Assembly (NCBI GenBank): GCA_963204785.1
Contig: CAUJHG010000025.1
Span: forward strand, 1 to 64,000
DNA: 64,000 nt
DNA from: Pseudomonadota bacterium
GTDB lineage: Bacteria > Pseudomonadota > Gammaproteobacteria > Burkholderiales > Burkholderiaceae_E
Direction of reading: 5' to 3'
The notes under the pieces were generated by a model. The model had not been told where the DNA came from, did no database searches, and saw only the letters and a list, made by a program, of their open reading frames with translations. Both the position numbers and the translations under genes were made by a program. Within the stretch, counting starts at the first letter, position 1. Each line of letters opens with the position of its first letter. This document shows positions 1 to 7,974 of the stretch, one piece after another.

Positions 1-1
1 C

Positions 2-979
2 TCAGTCGGCGTAGACGCCGGCCTTCTTGATCACCGGCCCCCACTTGTCGATCTCGGCCTGCAGGTGCTTGCGCAGCCCCTCGGGCGTCTGCTGCTCGAC
101 CGGGTAGATTACCGAGCCGAGTTCCGCGAAGCGCTTCTGCACGTCCGGATTGGCGAGCGCCGCCTGCAGCGCCGAGACGAGCTTGTCGACGACCGGCTTG
201 GGCGTTGCCTTGGGCGCATACAGGGCGTGCCAGATCCCGAGTTCGAAGCCCTTCAGCCCGCCTTCGGCGGCAGTGGGAATGTCCGGAAGCGTCGACAGGC
301 GCGCCGGAGCAGTGAGGGCGACCGCCCGGACCTTGCCGGCCCTGATCTGCTGCGTGGTGTTGGTGGTCTGGTCGCAGAGGACGTCGACCTGTCCGCCGAT
401 CAGGTCGGTGATCGCCGGAGCCGTGCCCTTGTAGGGTACGGTGATCATCTCGGTCTGGATCGCCTGCTGGAACAGCAGGCCGCACAGGTGGGAGGCCGCG
501 CCGAGGCCGGCGTTGGCCAGCGTGGCCTTGCCCGCATTGGCCCTGGCCCAGGCGACCAGTTCGCCGAGGTCCTTGACTGCCAGGGTATTGCGCACCAGCA
601 GGGTCATCGGCACGTCGTTGATCAGGCCGATGTGCGCGTAATCCTTCATCGGATCGAAGGGCAGCCGGCGGTACAGGGCCGGCGAGGTGGACATGCCGAT
701 GTGCCAGACCAGCAGCCGGTAGCCGTCAGGGGCGGCCTTGGCGACGTTGTCGGCGCCGAGCGTGCCGCCCGCTCCGGGCTTGTTCTCGACGACCACGGGC
801 TGGCCCAGCGGCTTCTCCATCGCCGCCGCCACGCTGCGTGCGACGGTGTCGGTGGGGCCTCCGGCGGCGAAGGGCACCACGATGGTGAGCGGCCTGGAAG
901 GGAACTGCTGTGCCGCCACTGGCACGGCCAGCAGCGCGACGGCTGCCGCACAGGCTGCGGCCCGAAGGGAACGGATCAT
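2..979 (-). CDS. Bug/TctC-family tripartite tricarboxylate transporter substrate-binding protein
   Basis: Periplasmic receptor of the Bug family, expected to capture a carboxylate or other small organic acid. The 325-residue product has a signal peptide (about residues 1-23, ending VPVAA) followed by the family motif VPFAAGGPTDT. It ends with the usual basic, Pro-containing C-terminus. The start is set by an ATG with GAGGAG upstream. The frame is open to 1189, but that extension looks non-coding and would bury the signal peptide. The matching TctAB membrane subunits are not nearby, which is normal for orphan Bug receptors. Tartrate or a related acid is a guess from the dehydrogenase gene just upstream on the same strand. 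The family is certain and the ligand is not. Confidence 0.93.
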   Translation of the reverse strand: MIRSLRAAACAAAVALLAVPVAAQQFPSRPLTIVVPFAAGGPTDTVARSVAAAMEKPLGQPVVVENKPGAGGTLGADNVAKAAPDGYRLLVWHIGMSTSPALYRRLPFDPMKDYAHIGLINDVPMTLLVRNTLAVKDLGELVAWARANAGKATLANAGLGAASHLCGLLFQQAIQTEMITVPYKGTAPAITDLIGGQVDVLCDQTTNTTQQIRAGKVRAVALTAPARLSTLPDIPTAAEGGLKGFELGIWHALYAPKATPKPVVDKLVSALQAALANPDVQKRFAELGSVIYPVEQQTPEGLRKHLQAEIDKWGPVIKKAGVYAD

Positions 980-1201
980 CGGCTTTCTCCTCGAACTGGG
1001 GATCTGCGGCGCACCGGTGGACACGGCCGGTAAGGCGGCACGCCGACGCGTGCCGCCGAGTCTAGCCGGCCTCGATGCGTGCGCGCAGGCCGGCGACATC
1101 GGGGATTTCCCAGGCTGCGCCCGCCCCGCAGCCTGCAGGTGACCGACGCACCCCCGCGCTGCCGGAGGCCGGTCCGCCACTCCTGCCAAGCGCCCTGCCG
1201 C

Positions 1202-2266
1202 TCAGCCCAGCGCGTCGACCACCGCCCGCCCGAGGTCCTCGGTGCGGGCGCTGCCGCCCATGTCCGGCGTGCGCGGCCCGTTCGCGGTGACCCGCTCGAT
1301 GGCCGCGAGGATCGCGTCGTGGGCGTCGCGATGGCCGAGGTGGTCGAGCATCATCGCCCCCGACCAGATCTGCCCGATCGGGTTGGCAATGCCCTTGCCG
1401 ACGATGTCCGGCGCCGAGCCGTGCACCGGCTCGAACAGCGAGGGGAAGCGGCGCTCCGGGTTGATGTTGCCCGAGGGCGCGATCGCGATCGTGCCGGTGC
1501 AGGCCGGCCCGAGGTCCGAGAGGATGTCGCCGAACAGGTTGGAGGCGACGACGACGTCGAACCAGTGCGGGTTGCGCACGAAGTGCGCGGTGAGGATGTC
1601 GATGTGGTACTTGTCGACGCTGACCTCCGGGTAGGCGGCGCGCATCGCCTCGACGCGCTCGTCCCAGTAGGGCATCGAGATGAAGATCCCGTTGGACTTG
1701 GTCGCCGACACCAAGCGGCGGCGCGGGCGGCTGCGCGCGAGATCGAAGGCGTAGCGCAGCACGCGGTCGACCCCGGTGCGGGTGAACACCGCCTCCTGCA
1801 GCACGAACTCCCGGTCGGTGCCCGCGAACATCCTGCCGCCGACCGACGAGTATTCGCCCTCGGTGTTCTCGCGCACCACGTAGAAGTCGATGTCGCCGGG
1901 CCTGCGTCCCGCCAGCGGACAGGGGATGCCGGGCATCAGCCGCACCGGCCGCAGGTTCACGTACTGGTCGAACTCGCGACGGAACAGCAGCAGCGAGCCC
2001 CACAGGGAGACGTGGTCGGGCACCCGCTCGGGCATCCCGACTGCGCCGAAGAAGATCGCGTCGTGCCCGCCGATCTGCTGTTTCCAGTCGTCGGGCATCA
2101 TCTGCCCGTGCCTCTCGTACCAGTCGCAGCTGGCGAAGTCGAAGTGGTCGAAGCGCAGGCCGATCCCGAACCTGCGCGCCGCGGCCTCGAGCACCCGAAG
2201 CCCCTCCGGCACGACCTCCCTGCCGATCCCGTCGCCGGGAATCACCGCGATCCGATGGCTGCCCAT
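1202..2266 (-). CDS. Tartrate dehydrogenase / D-malate dehydrogenase-type decarboxylating dehydrogenase
   Basis: A 354-residue member of the isocitrate/isopropylmalate dehydrogenase superfamily, closest in pattern to TtuC/DmlA enzymes. These oxidatively decarboxylate tartrate, D-malate or isopropylmalate using NAD and a divalent metal. Visible motifs are the N-terminal IPGDGIGREVVPE, the substrate loop NLRPVR, YVVRENTEGEYS, the catalytic-Lys segment SATKSNGI, the metal-binding NLFGDILSDLGP, and the NAD-binding FEPVHGSAPDI. The start has a strong GGAGG site. It lies between gltL (70 bases upstream) and the Bug receptor gene, so it may be a carboxylate-use pair with the latter. Tartrate, D-malate and 3-isopropylmalate activity cannot be told apart here. 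True LeuB is less likely because no leuCD genes are adjacent. Confidence 0.85.
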   Translation of the reverse strand: MGSHRIAVIPGDGIGREVVPEGLRVLEAAARRFGIGLRFDHFDFASCDWYERHGQMMPDDWKQQIGGHDAIFFGAVGMPERVPDHVSLWGSLLLFRREFDQYVNLRPVRLMPGIPCPLAGRRPGDIDFYVVRENTEGEYSSVGGRMFAGTDREFVLQEAVFTRTGVDRVLRYAFDLARSRPRRRLVSATKSNGIFISMPYWDERVEAMRAAYPEVSVDKYHIDILTAHFVRNPHWFDVVVASNLFGDILSDLGPACTGTIAIAPSGNINPERRFPSLFEPVHGSAPDIVGKGIANPIGQIWSGAMMLDHLGHRDAHDAILAAIERVTANGPRTPDMGGSARTEDLGRAVVDALG

Positions 2267-2336
2267 GCCTCCTCCGCTTCTGCCGTCCGCCTTCGCCCTG
2301 CCTCCCGGTCCGCGTCCCCGGGCCGCCCGCCGCCCG

Positions 2337-3074
2337 CTACTGGTTGCCGAGGATGCGCGAGAGGAACTCCTGCGCCCTCGGGCTGCGCGGCGTCCCGAAG
2401 AAGTCGTCCTTCGGGCAGTCCTCGACGATGCGCCCCTGGTCCATGAAGATCACCCGGTCGGAGACCTTGCGCGCAAAACCCATCTCGTGGGTGACCACCA
2501 TCATCGTCATGCCCTCCTTCGCGAGCCCGACCATCACGTCGAGCACCTCGCTGACCATCTCGGGGTCCAGCGCCGAGGTGGGCTCGTCGAACAGCATCGC
2601 GATCGGGTCCATCGCCAGCGCGCGCGCGATCGCCACGCGCTGCTGCTGGCCGCCGGAGAGCTGCCCGGGGAACTTCTGGGCCTGCGCCGTCAGGCCGACC
2701 CGCTCGAGCAGCTTCATGCCCTTGTCGAGCGCCTCGTCGCGGCTGCGCCCGAGCACCCGCACCTGCCCGAGCGTGAGGTTGTCGGTGATCGACAGGTGCG
2801 TGAACAGCTCGAAGTGCTGGAACACCATGCCGATGCGCGATCGCAGCTTCGGAAGGTCGGTTCCCCGGGCGCCCACCGACACCCCGTCGACCAGGATCTC
2901 GCCCTTCTGGAAGGGCTCCAGACCGTTGGCGCACTTGATCAGCGTCGACTTGCCCGAGCCGGACGGGCCGCAGACCACGACGACCTCGCCCTTCGAGATG
3001 CTGGTGGTGCAGTCGGTGAGCACCTGGAAGCTGCCATACCACTTGCTGACGCCCTTGAACTCGATCATCGCCAT
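2337..3074 (-). CDS. gltL: Glutamate/aspartate ABC transporter ATP-binding protein
   Basis: Cytoplasmic ATPase of a polar amino acid uptake system (245 residues, normal length). Walker [10 protein letters not shown] is at residues 36-44, the signature LSGGQ at 139-143, and Walker B plus D-loop [10 protein letters not shown] at 161-170. An H-loop histidine lies in VVTHEMGF. It is the last gene of gltIJKL, 97 bases after gltK. The start is the ATG giving MAMIEF, with a modest GGAA site upstream. An alternative start two codons later (MIEF) is possible. The product energises the GltJ/GltK permease pair. Preference for glutamate or aspartate is inferred from the operon order and the receptor. Confidence 0.93.
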   Translation of the reverse strand: MAMIEFKGVSKWYGSFQVLTDCTTSISKGEVVVVCGPSGSGKSTLIKCANGLEPFQKGEILVDGVSVGARGTDLPKLRSRIGMVFQHFELFTHLSITDNLTLGQVRVLGRSRDEALDKGMKLLERVGLTAQAQKFPGQLSGGQQQRVAIARALAMDPIAMLFDEPTSALDPEMVSEVLDVMVGLAKEGMTMMVVTHEMGFARKVSDRVIFMDQGRIVEDCPKDDFFGTPRSPRAQEFLSRILGNQ

Positions 3075-3171
3075 GTCGACGGTTCCGATTGCAGTTGCTT
3101 TCGAGGCCCGACAGCCGGGCTGCGCGCGGACGGGCCGGCGGCCGCGACGCCTCCGAGGCCTCGCCTCCCGG

Positions 3172-3858
3172 TCACCGGACGATCGCCACGCGCGCCTGCA
3201 GCCGGCGCACCGACATCGACAGCAGCGAGCAGATCACGAAGTAGACCACGGCGACGAACAGGTACATCTCGACGATCCGGCTGTCGCGCTGGGCGATCTT
3301 GCCGGCGGCGCCGACGAAGTCGGTGACGTTGAGCAGCGACACCAGCGAGACGTCCTGGAACAGCACGATCGTCTGCGTCAGCAGCAGCGGCAGCATGTTA
3401 CGGAAGGCCTGCGGCAGCACCACCAGCCGCATCGACTGCCAGTAGTCCAGGCCGAGCGCGCTGGCCGCGGCGACCTGCCCCTTCGGGATGCTCTGGATCC
3501 CCGCGCGCATGATCTCGCAGAAGTACGCGCCCTCGAACAAGATGAAGGTGATGTAGGCCGAGCGCTCCGCGCCGATCTGCGGCGGGCGCTCCGCCCCGGT
3601 GATCGACTGCAGCACCACCGGCAGCAGGAAGTAGAACCAGAAGATCACCAGCAGCAGCGGCACCGAGCGCATCAGGTTCACGTAGCCGGCGGCCGCCAGC
3701 GCAAGCGGACGCAGCGACGAGAGCCTGGCCATCGCCAGCAGCGTGCCCAGCACCGTGCCGCCGACCGCGGCGACCACGGTCAGCTGCAGCGTGTACTGCA
3801 GCCCGGTGAGCAGGTAGGGCCAGGTGCGCGCGACGACGTCGAAGTCCAGGCCTTCCAT
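3172..3858 (-). CDS. gltK: Glutamate/aspartate ABC transporter permease GltK
   Basis: Inner-membrane permease of the His/Glu/Gln/Arg/opine type (HEQRo). The product is 228 residues with about five hydrophobic helices and the EAA-type cytoplasmic loop ([20 protein letters not shown]) that docks on the ATPase. Its ATG overlaps the gltJ stop as TGATG, so translation is coupled. The frame is open far upstream, but that part is the shadow of gltJ. With GltJ it should form the heterodimeric channel for acidic amino acid uptake. Confidence 0.92.
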   Translation of the reverse strand: MEGLDFDVVARTWPYLLTGLQYTLQLTVVAAVGGTVLGTLLAMARLSSLRPLALAAAGYVNLMRSVPLLLVIFWFYFLLPVVLQSITGAERPPQIGAERSAYITFILFEGAYFCEIMRAGIQSIPKGQVAAASALGLDYWQSMRLVVLPQAFRNMLPLLLTQTIVLFQDVSLVSLLNVTDFVGAAGKIAQRDSRIVEMYLFVAVVYFVICSLLSMSVRRLQARVAIVR

Positions 3859-4583
3859 CACCTGCCCCCGCCGATGTAGCCGGGCACGGCCACGCGCCGT
3901 TCTACCCAGGCCATCACCCGGTTCGCGGTCATCGCGATCGCCACGTAGATCAGCGTGGCCGCCCCGAAGGCCTCGAAGTAGCGGAAGGTCATCTCCCCCA
4001 TCTCGCGGGTCCGGAAGAACAGCTCGGCCAGCCCGATCGAGTAGGCCACCGCGGTGTTCTTGATCAGGTTCATGGTCTCGGAGGTCAGCGGCGGGATCAC
4101 GATCCGGTAGGCCATCGGCAGCAGCACGTGCCGGTAGGTCTGCCACTCGGTCAGCCCGAGCGCATAGCCCGCGGCGCGCTGGCCGCGCGGCAGCGACTGG
4201 ATGCCCGAGCGCACCTGCTCGGCCACCCGCGCCGCGGTGAACAGGCCCAGGCAGACCACCGCGGTGACGAACTGGTGGTCGGTGGGGTCGAGGCCGACCA
4301 CCCACCGCTTCACCGAGGGGATCAGGCCCGGCACCACGAAGTACCAGACGAAGAACTGGACGATCAGCGGGACGTTGCGGAACAGTTCGACGTAGGCGTT
4401 GCCGATCCGCACCAGCCAGGCGCGGTCGGTGGTGCGCGCCACGCCCAGCGCCGAGCCGAGCACGAAGGCCAGGATCGCCGCGAGGGCGGCGGTGGCCAGC
4501 GTCCTGCCCAGCCCGCTGGCCAGCGACGCCCACCAGGTGCTGTCGCCGTCGGCGTTGAGCTCGAGGAAGATGCCGAGATCCAT
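3858..4583 (-). CDS. gltJ: Glutamate/aspartate ABC transporter permease GltJ
   Basis: First membrane subunit of the acidic amino acid importer, 241 residues. It begins with a periplasmic-side stretch (MDLGIFLELNADGDSTWW) and then about five transmembrane helices. The EAA loop reads AAGYALGLTEWQTYRHVLLP, which is the ATPase contact. It follows gltI by 46 bases and shares one base with gltK, as expected for a gltIJKL operon. No strong ribosome-binding site is seen before the ATG, so the start is the least certain part. Confidence 0.92.
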   Translation of the reverse strand: MDLGIFLELNADGDSTWWASLASGLGRTLATAALAAILAFVLGSALGVARTTDRAWLVRIGNAYVELFRNVPLIVQFFVWYFVVPGLIPSVKRWVVGLDPTDHQFVTAVVCLGLFTAARVAEQVRSGIQSLPRGQRAAGYALGLTEWQTYRHVLLPMAYRIVIPPLTSETMNLIKNTAVAYSIGLAELFFRTREMGEMTFRYFEAFGAATLIYVAIAMTANRVMAWVERRVAVPGYIGGGR

Positions 4584-4629
4584 CGGGACGACCCCCTGGG
4601 CACAGAGACCGTGGCCGCGGCAGCGGCGC

Positions 4630-5520
4630 TCAGACGCCCTTGTCGTTCGGGTTCCTGAACGCTTCCTCGATCGCCGGTGTCTTGGGGAAGTTCAGGTTGA
4701 TCCCCTTGGGCGGGATCGGGCTCGTGAACCACTTCGCGTAGATGCGGTCGATCTCGCCGGACTTCATCACTGCGCCCACGGCCCGGTCGACCAGCGCCTT
4801 GAACTGCGGATCATCCTTGCGCAGCATCATGCTGTAGGGTTCCTGGCGCAGCGACTCGTCGAGGATCCTGAACGCCGAGGGCGTCTTGGAGTTGGCGATC
4901 TGCCCGGCCAGCAGGATGTCGTCCATCACGAAGGCGGCGGCGCGGTCGTCGGCCATCAGCAGGAAGGACTCGGCGTGGTCCTTGCCGTAGATCTCCTTGA
5001 CGTTCGCGGTCTCGGTTCGCTTGTAGGCCTTGAACAGCGGCACCGAGGTGGTGCCGGAGGTGGTCGAGATGGTCTTGCCGTTGAGGTCCGCCAGCGAGCC
5101 GATGTTCGAGCTCTTCTTGACCGCCGCGGTCACGTTGATCACGAAGTAGGTAGGGCCGAAGGCCACCTGCTGCTGGCGCTGGACCGAGTTGGTCGTGGAG
5201 CCGCACTCGAGGTCGATGGTGCCGTTGGCCAGCAGGGGGATGCGATTGCTCGAGGTGACCGGTTGCAGCTTCACCTGCAGGTTCGGCAGCTTCAGCTCGG
5301 CCTTGACCGCGTCGACGATCTTCATGCAGAGGTCCATCGCATAGCCGATCGGCTGCTGCCTGTCGTCCAGGTAGGAGAAGGGGATCGAGGACTCCCTGTA
5401 GCCGACGGTGATTGCGCCGAGTTCCTTGACCTTCTTCAGGGTCCCGGTGAGCTCCTGGGCGCCGACGGCGGTGGCCAGGCCGGCCAGGGCGAGTGCGATC
5501 ACGAACCTGCTGCGCTTCAT
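4630..5520 (-). CDS. gltI: Glutamate/aspartate ABC transporter substrate-binding protein
   Basis: Periplasmic receptor for glutamate and aspartate (296 residues). A signal peptide covers about residues 1-21 (KRSRFVIALALAGLATAVGA). The mature protein has the SBP-3 fold pattern, with ITVGYRESSIPFSYLD near the N-terminus and DLECGSTTNSVQRQ in the ligand region, both typical of GltI/DEBP proteins. The ATG at 5520 has GGGAG seven bases upstream. A longer in-frame start at 5556 was rejected because it precedes the signal peptide. It is the first gene of gltIJKL and has a recognisable -10 element upstream. Confidence 0.94.
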   Translation of the reverse strand: MKRSRFVIALALAGLATAVGAQELTGTLKKVKELGAITVGYRESSIPFSYLDDRQQPIGYAMDLCMKIVDAVKAELKLPNLQVKLQPVTSSNRIPLLANGTIDLECGSTTNSVQRQQQVAFGPTYFVINVTAAVKKSSNIGSLADLNGKTISTTSGTTSVPLFKAYKRTETANVKEIYGKDHAESFLLMADDRAAAFVMDDILLAGQIANSKTPSAFRILDESLRQEPYSMMLRKDDPQFKALVDRAVGAVMKSGEIDRIYAKWFTSPIPPKGINLNFPKTPAIEEAFRNPNDKGV

Positions 5521-5556
5521 TGCGTGCTCCCAATGATGGTTTCGACTGCCCGCCAA

Positions 5557-5562
5557 AGTATA
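5557..5562 (-). promoter_or_regulatory. Predicted -10 element of the gltIJKL promoter
   Basis: Read on the minus strand this is TATACT, a five-of-six match to the sigma-70 -10 box, placing the transcription start about 30 bases before the gltI ATG. The region 17 bases further upstream (TCGCGG) is a poor -35, so an activator may be needed. Inference from pattern only. Confidence 0.45.
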
Positions 5563-5637
5563 CGGCCGCCCTGTCCCGCGACGCGTGCTTCGGACCGGAG
5601 CCGCCGCTCCCTGTGCGCCGCTGGCTGGTCCGCCCTG

Positions 5638-7488
5638 TCACGTGTCCGCGGCAGAATGCTGCGTCTCCCGGCGGGCACGCTGCTGTGCCTGCGCCGCCCA
5701 CATCCGCGCATAGGCGCGGCCCTGGGCAAGCAGTTCCGCGTGGGTGCCGGACTCGACGATCCGGCCGTGCTCGAGCACCAGGATGCGGTCGGCGTCGACG
5801 ACGGTCGAGAGCCGATGCGCGATCACCAGCGTGGTCCGCCCGGCCGCGGCGCTGCGCAGCGCGCCCTGGATCGCCTGCTCGTTGCGTGTGTCCAGCGCCG
5901 AGGTCGCCTCGTCGAGGATCAGGATCGCCGGGTCCTTCAGCAGCATCCGGGCGATCGCCACCCGCTGCTTCTCGCCTCCCGACAGCTTCAGGCCCCGCTC
6001 GCCCACCGGCGTCGCATAGGCCTGCGGCAGCCCTGCGACGAAGTCGTGGAGCTGCGCCGCACGGCAGGCCGCCTCGATCTGCGCCGGCGTCGCGTCCGGC
6101 CGGCCGTAGGCGACGTTGTAGCCGAGCGTGTCGTTGAACAGCACGGTGTCCTGGGGAACGATCCCGATGGCCGCGCGCAGGCTGGCCTGCGTGACCGCAC
6201 GCAGGTCCTGTCCGTCGACCAGGATGCGCCCGTCGGTGACGTCGTAGAAGCGGAACAGCAGCCGCGCGAGCGTCGACTTGCCTGCCCCGCTGGGGCCGAC
6301 CACGGCAGTGACCGTTCCGGGCCGCATCGTGAAGTCGAGCTCGCGCAGGATCGGCCGTGCGGGGTCGTAGGCGAAGCTCACCCTGTCGAAGCGCACCTCG
6401 GGGCCGTGGGAGACCACCAGCGCCGGCGCACCCTGCGCGTCCTCGATCTCACGATCGGTGTCGAGCAGGCCGAACATCCGCTCGAGGTCGGTCAGCCCCT
6501 GCTTGATCTCACGGTAGAGCACGCCGAGGAAGTTCAGCGGCGCGTAGAGCTGGATCATGAAGCCGTTGACCAGGACCAGGTCGCCCAGCGTCATCCGGCC
6601 CTCGGCGACACCGACCGTGGCGCGCCAGACCATCAGCGTGACCGCGACCGCGATGATCGCGGACTGCCCCACGTTCAGCAGCGACAGCGACGCCTGGCTC
6701 CTGAGTCGCGCCCGCTCGTAGCCGCGCAGGGTCTCGTCGTAGCGACGCGCCTCCCAGCCCTCGTTGCCGAAGTACTTGACCGTCTCGTAGTTCAGCAGCG
6801 AGTCGATCGCGCGGGTGTTCGCGCTGGAGTCGAGCTCGTTCATCGCACGCCGCAGGTGCGTGCGCCACTCGGTGACGCGGACCGTGAACGCCACGTAGGC
6901 CGCGAGCGCGCCGAGCGTGATCGACGCGAACCAGGGATCGTAGTGCAGCACCAGGTAGCCGAGCACCAGTCCGATCTCGACCAGCGTCGGCAGCACGCTG
7001 TACAGGGTGAAGGACACCAGCGAGGAGATGGCGCGGGTGCCCCGCTCGATGTCGCGCGTCAGCCCGCCGGTCTGGCGCTCCAGGTGGAAGCGCAGCGACT
7101 GCGCGTGCAGATGCCCGAACACCTGCAGCGCGACGGTGCGCACCGCACGCTCGGTGACGCGCGCGAAGACCAGTTCGCGCAGCTCGGTGAACAGCGTGTT
7201 GGCCAGGCGCAGCGCGCCGTAGGCCAGCACCAGCCCGAGCGGCACCGCGAGCGCGACGGCAGCGGCCTGCGGCGCCGGAGTCAGCGAGTCGACGATGCCC
7301 TTGAGCAGCACCGGCACGCCGACCACCGAGGCCTTGGCGGCCACCAGGAAGGCGAGCGCGAGCAGCACGCGTGCCCGGTAGGCCCACAGATAGGGAAGCA
7401 GGGTGCGGATCGTCCGCCAGTCGCTGCGACCGGCTCCGGGACCCGCCGGAGCCGCAATGGGCGACGGACTGGCTGCGCGAGGGTGCAT
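5638..7488 (-). CDS. ABC exporter of the Atm1/HMT1 family, fused membrane and ATPase domains
   Basis: Half-transporter of 616 residues. The N-terminal ABC-B membrane domain has about six helices and includes the Atm1-type stretch DSLLNYETVKYFGNEGWE. The C-terminal ATPase has Walker A GPSGAGKST, signature LSGGEKQRVAIARM, Walker B ILILDEATSALD and the H-loop IAHRLST. These sequences fit the Atm1/HMT1 group, whose members export glutathione-linked metal or sulfur compounds. The ATG giving MHPRAA is chosen over one 54 bases upstream because homologous sequence begins after a short variable leader; the ribosome-binding site is weak either way. It diverges from the thioesterase gene and has no obvious partner. 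The substrate is unknown. Confidence 0.88.
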   Translation of the reverse strand: MHPRAASPSPIAAPAGPGAGRSDWRTIRTLLPYLWAYRARVLLALAFLVAAKASVVGVPVLLKGIVDSLTPAPQAAAVALAVPLGLVLAYGALRLANTLFTELRELVFARVTERAVRTVALQVFGHLHAQSLRFHLERQTGGLTRDIERGTRAISSLVSFTLYSVLPTLVEIGLVLGYLVLHYDPWFASITLGALAAYVAFTVRVTEWRTHLRRAMNELDSSANTRAIDSLLNYETVKYFGNEGWEARRYDETLRGYERARLRSQASLSLLNVGQSAIIAVAVTLMVWRATVGVAEGRMTLGDLVLVNGFMIQLYAPLNFLGVLYREIKQGLTDLERMFGLLDTDREIEDAQGAPALVVSHGPEVRFDRVSFAYDPARPILRELDFTMRPGTVTAVVGPSGAGKSTLARLLFRFYDVTDGRILVDGQDLRAVTQASLRAAIGIVPQDTVLFNDTLGYNVAYGRPDATPAQIEAACRAAQLHDFVAGLPQAYATPVGERGLKLSGGEKQRVAIARMLLKDPAILILDEATSALDTRNEQAIQGALRSAAAGRTTLVIAHRLSTVVDADRILVLEHGRIVESGTHAELLAQGRAYARMWAAQAQQRARRETQHSAADT

Positions 7489-7559
7489 GCGCGCAATGCT
7501 ACCGGCACACCCCCGCCGGCGTGGTAGAAAGCCGGTTTGCACCCGCCGATGGAGCTCCG

Positions 7560-7952
7560 ATGGAAGCGATCCACAAGCCCGAAGGGCACGAACTGGTCCT
7601 GCGTGTCGCGCCGATGCCGGCCGATGTCAACGCCAACGGCGACGTCTTCGGCGGCTGGGTGATGTCCCAGGTCGACGTCGCGGGCGGCGTCATCGCGGCG
7701 CAGCGCGCGCGCGGCCGCGTCGCGACGGTGGCGGTCAACAGCTTCCTGTTCAGGCAGCCGATCTCGATCGGCGACCTGGTGTCCCTCTATGCGCGGATCG
7801 ACCGTGTCGGACGCACCTCGATCACGGTGCACGTCGAGGTGATCGCCGAGCGCAACCCGTCGGCGCCGGTGGTCGTCAAGGTGACCGAGGCGACGCTGAC
7901 CTATGTCGCGATCGACGGCAGCGGCGCCAAGCGCGAGGTGCCGCCGCTCTGA
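7560..7952 (+). CDS. YciA-like acyl-CoA thioesterase (hotdog fold)
   Basis: Small cytoplasmic thioesterase, 130 residues, matching the single-hotdog YciA group that hydrolyses short- to long-chain acyl-CoA to free acid and CoA. The diagnostic segment NANGDVFGGWVMSQVDVAGG (residues 21-40) carries the catalytic Asp. A beta strand follows (TVAVNSFLFRQPISIGDLV). The ATG is preceded by GGAG. It lies beside, but opposite in strand to, a large acyl-CoA degradation unit, so a role in relieving acyl-CoA build-up is plausible but inferred. Confidence 0.9.
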   Translation: MEAIHKPEGHELVLRVAPMPADVNANGDVFGGWVMSQVDVAGGVIAAQRARGRVATVAVNSFLFRQPISIGDLVSLYARIDRVGRTSITVHVEVIAERNPSAPVVVKVTEATLTYVAIDGSGAKREVPPL

Positions 7953-7974
7953 GGCCTGCGCGCCGCGCTGCGGG

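Noticed and set aside
980..1189. N-terminal extension of the Bug receptor frame
   Set aside because: The signal peptide and a strong ribosome-binding site place the start at 979; the extension has no plausible role.
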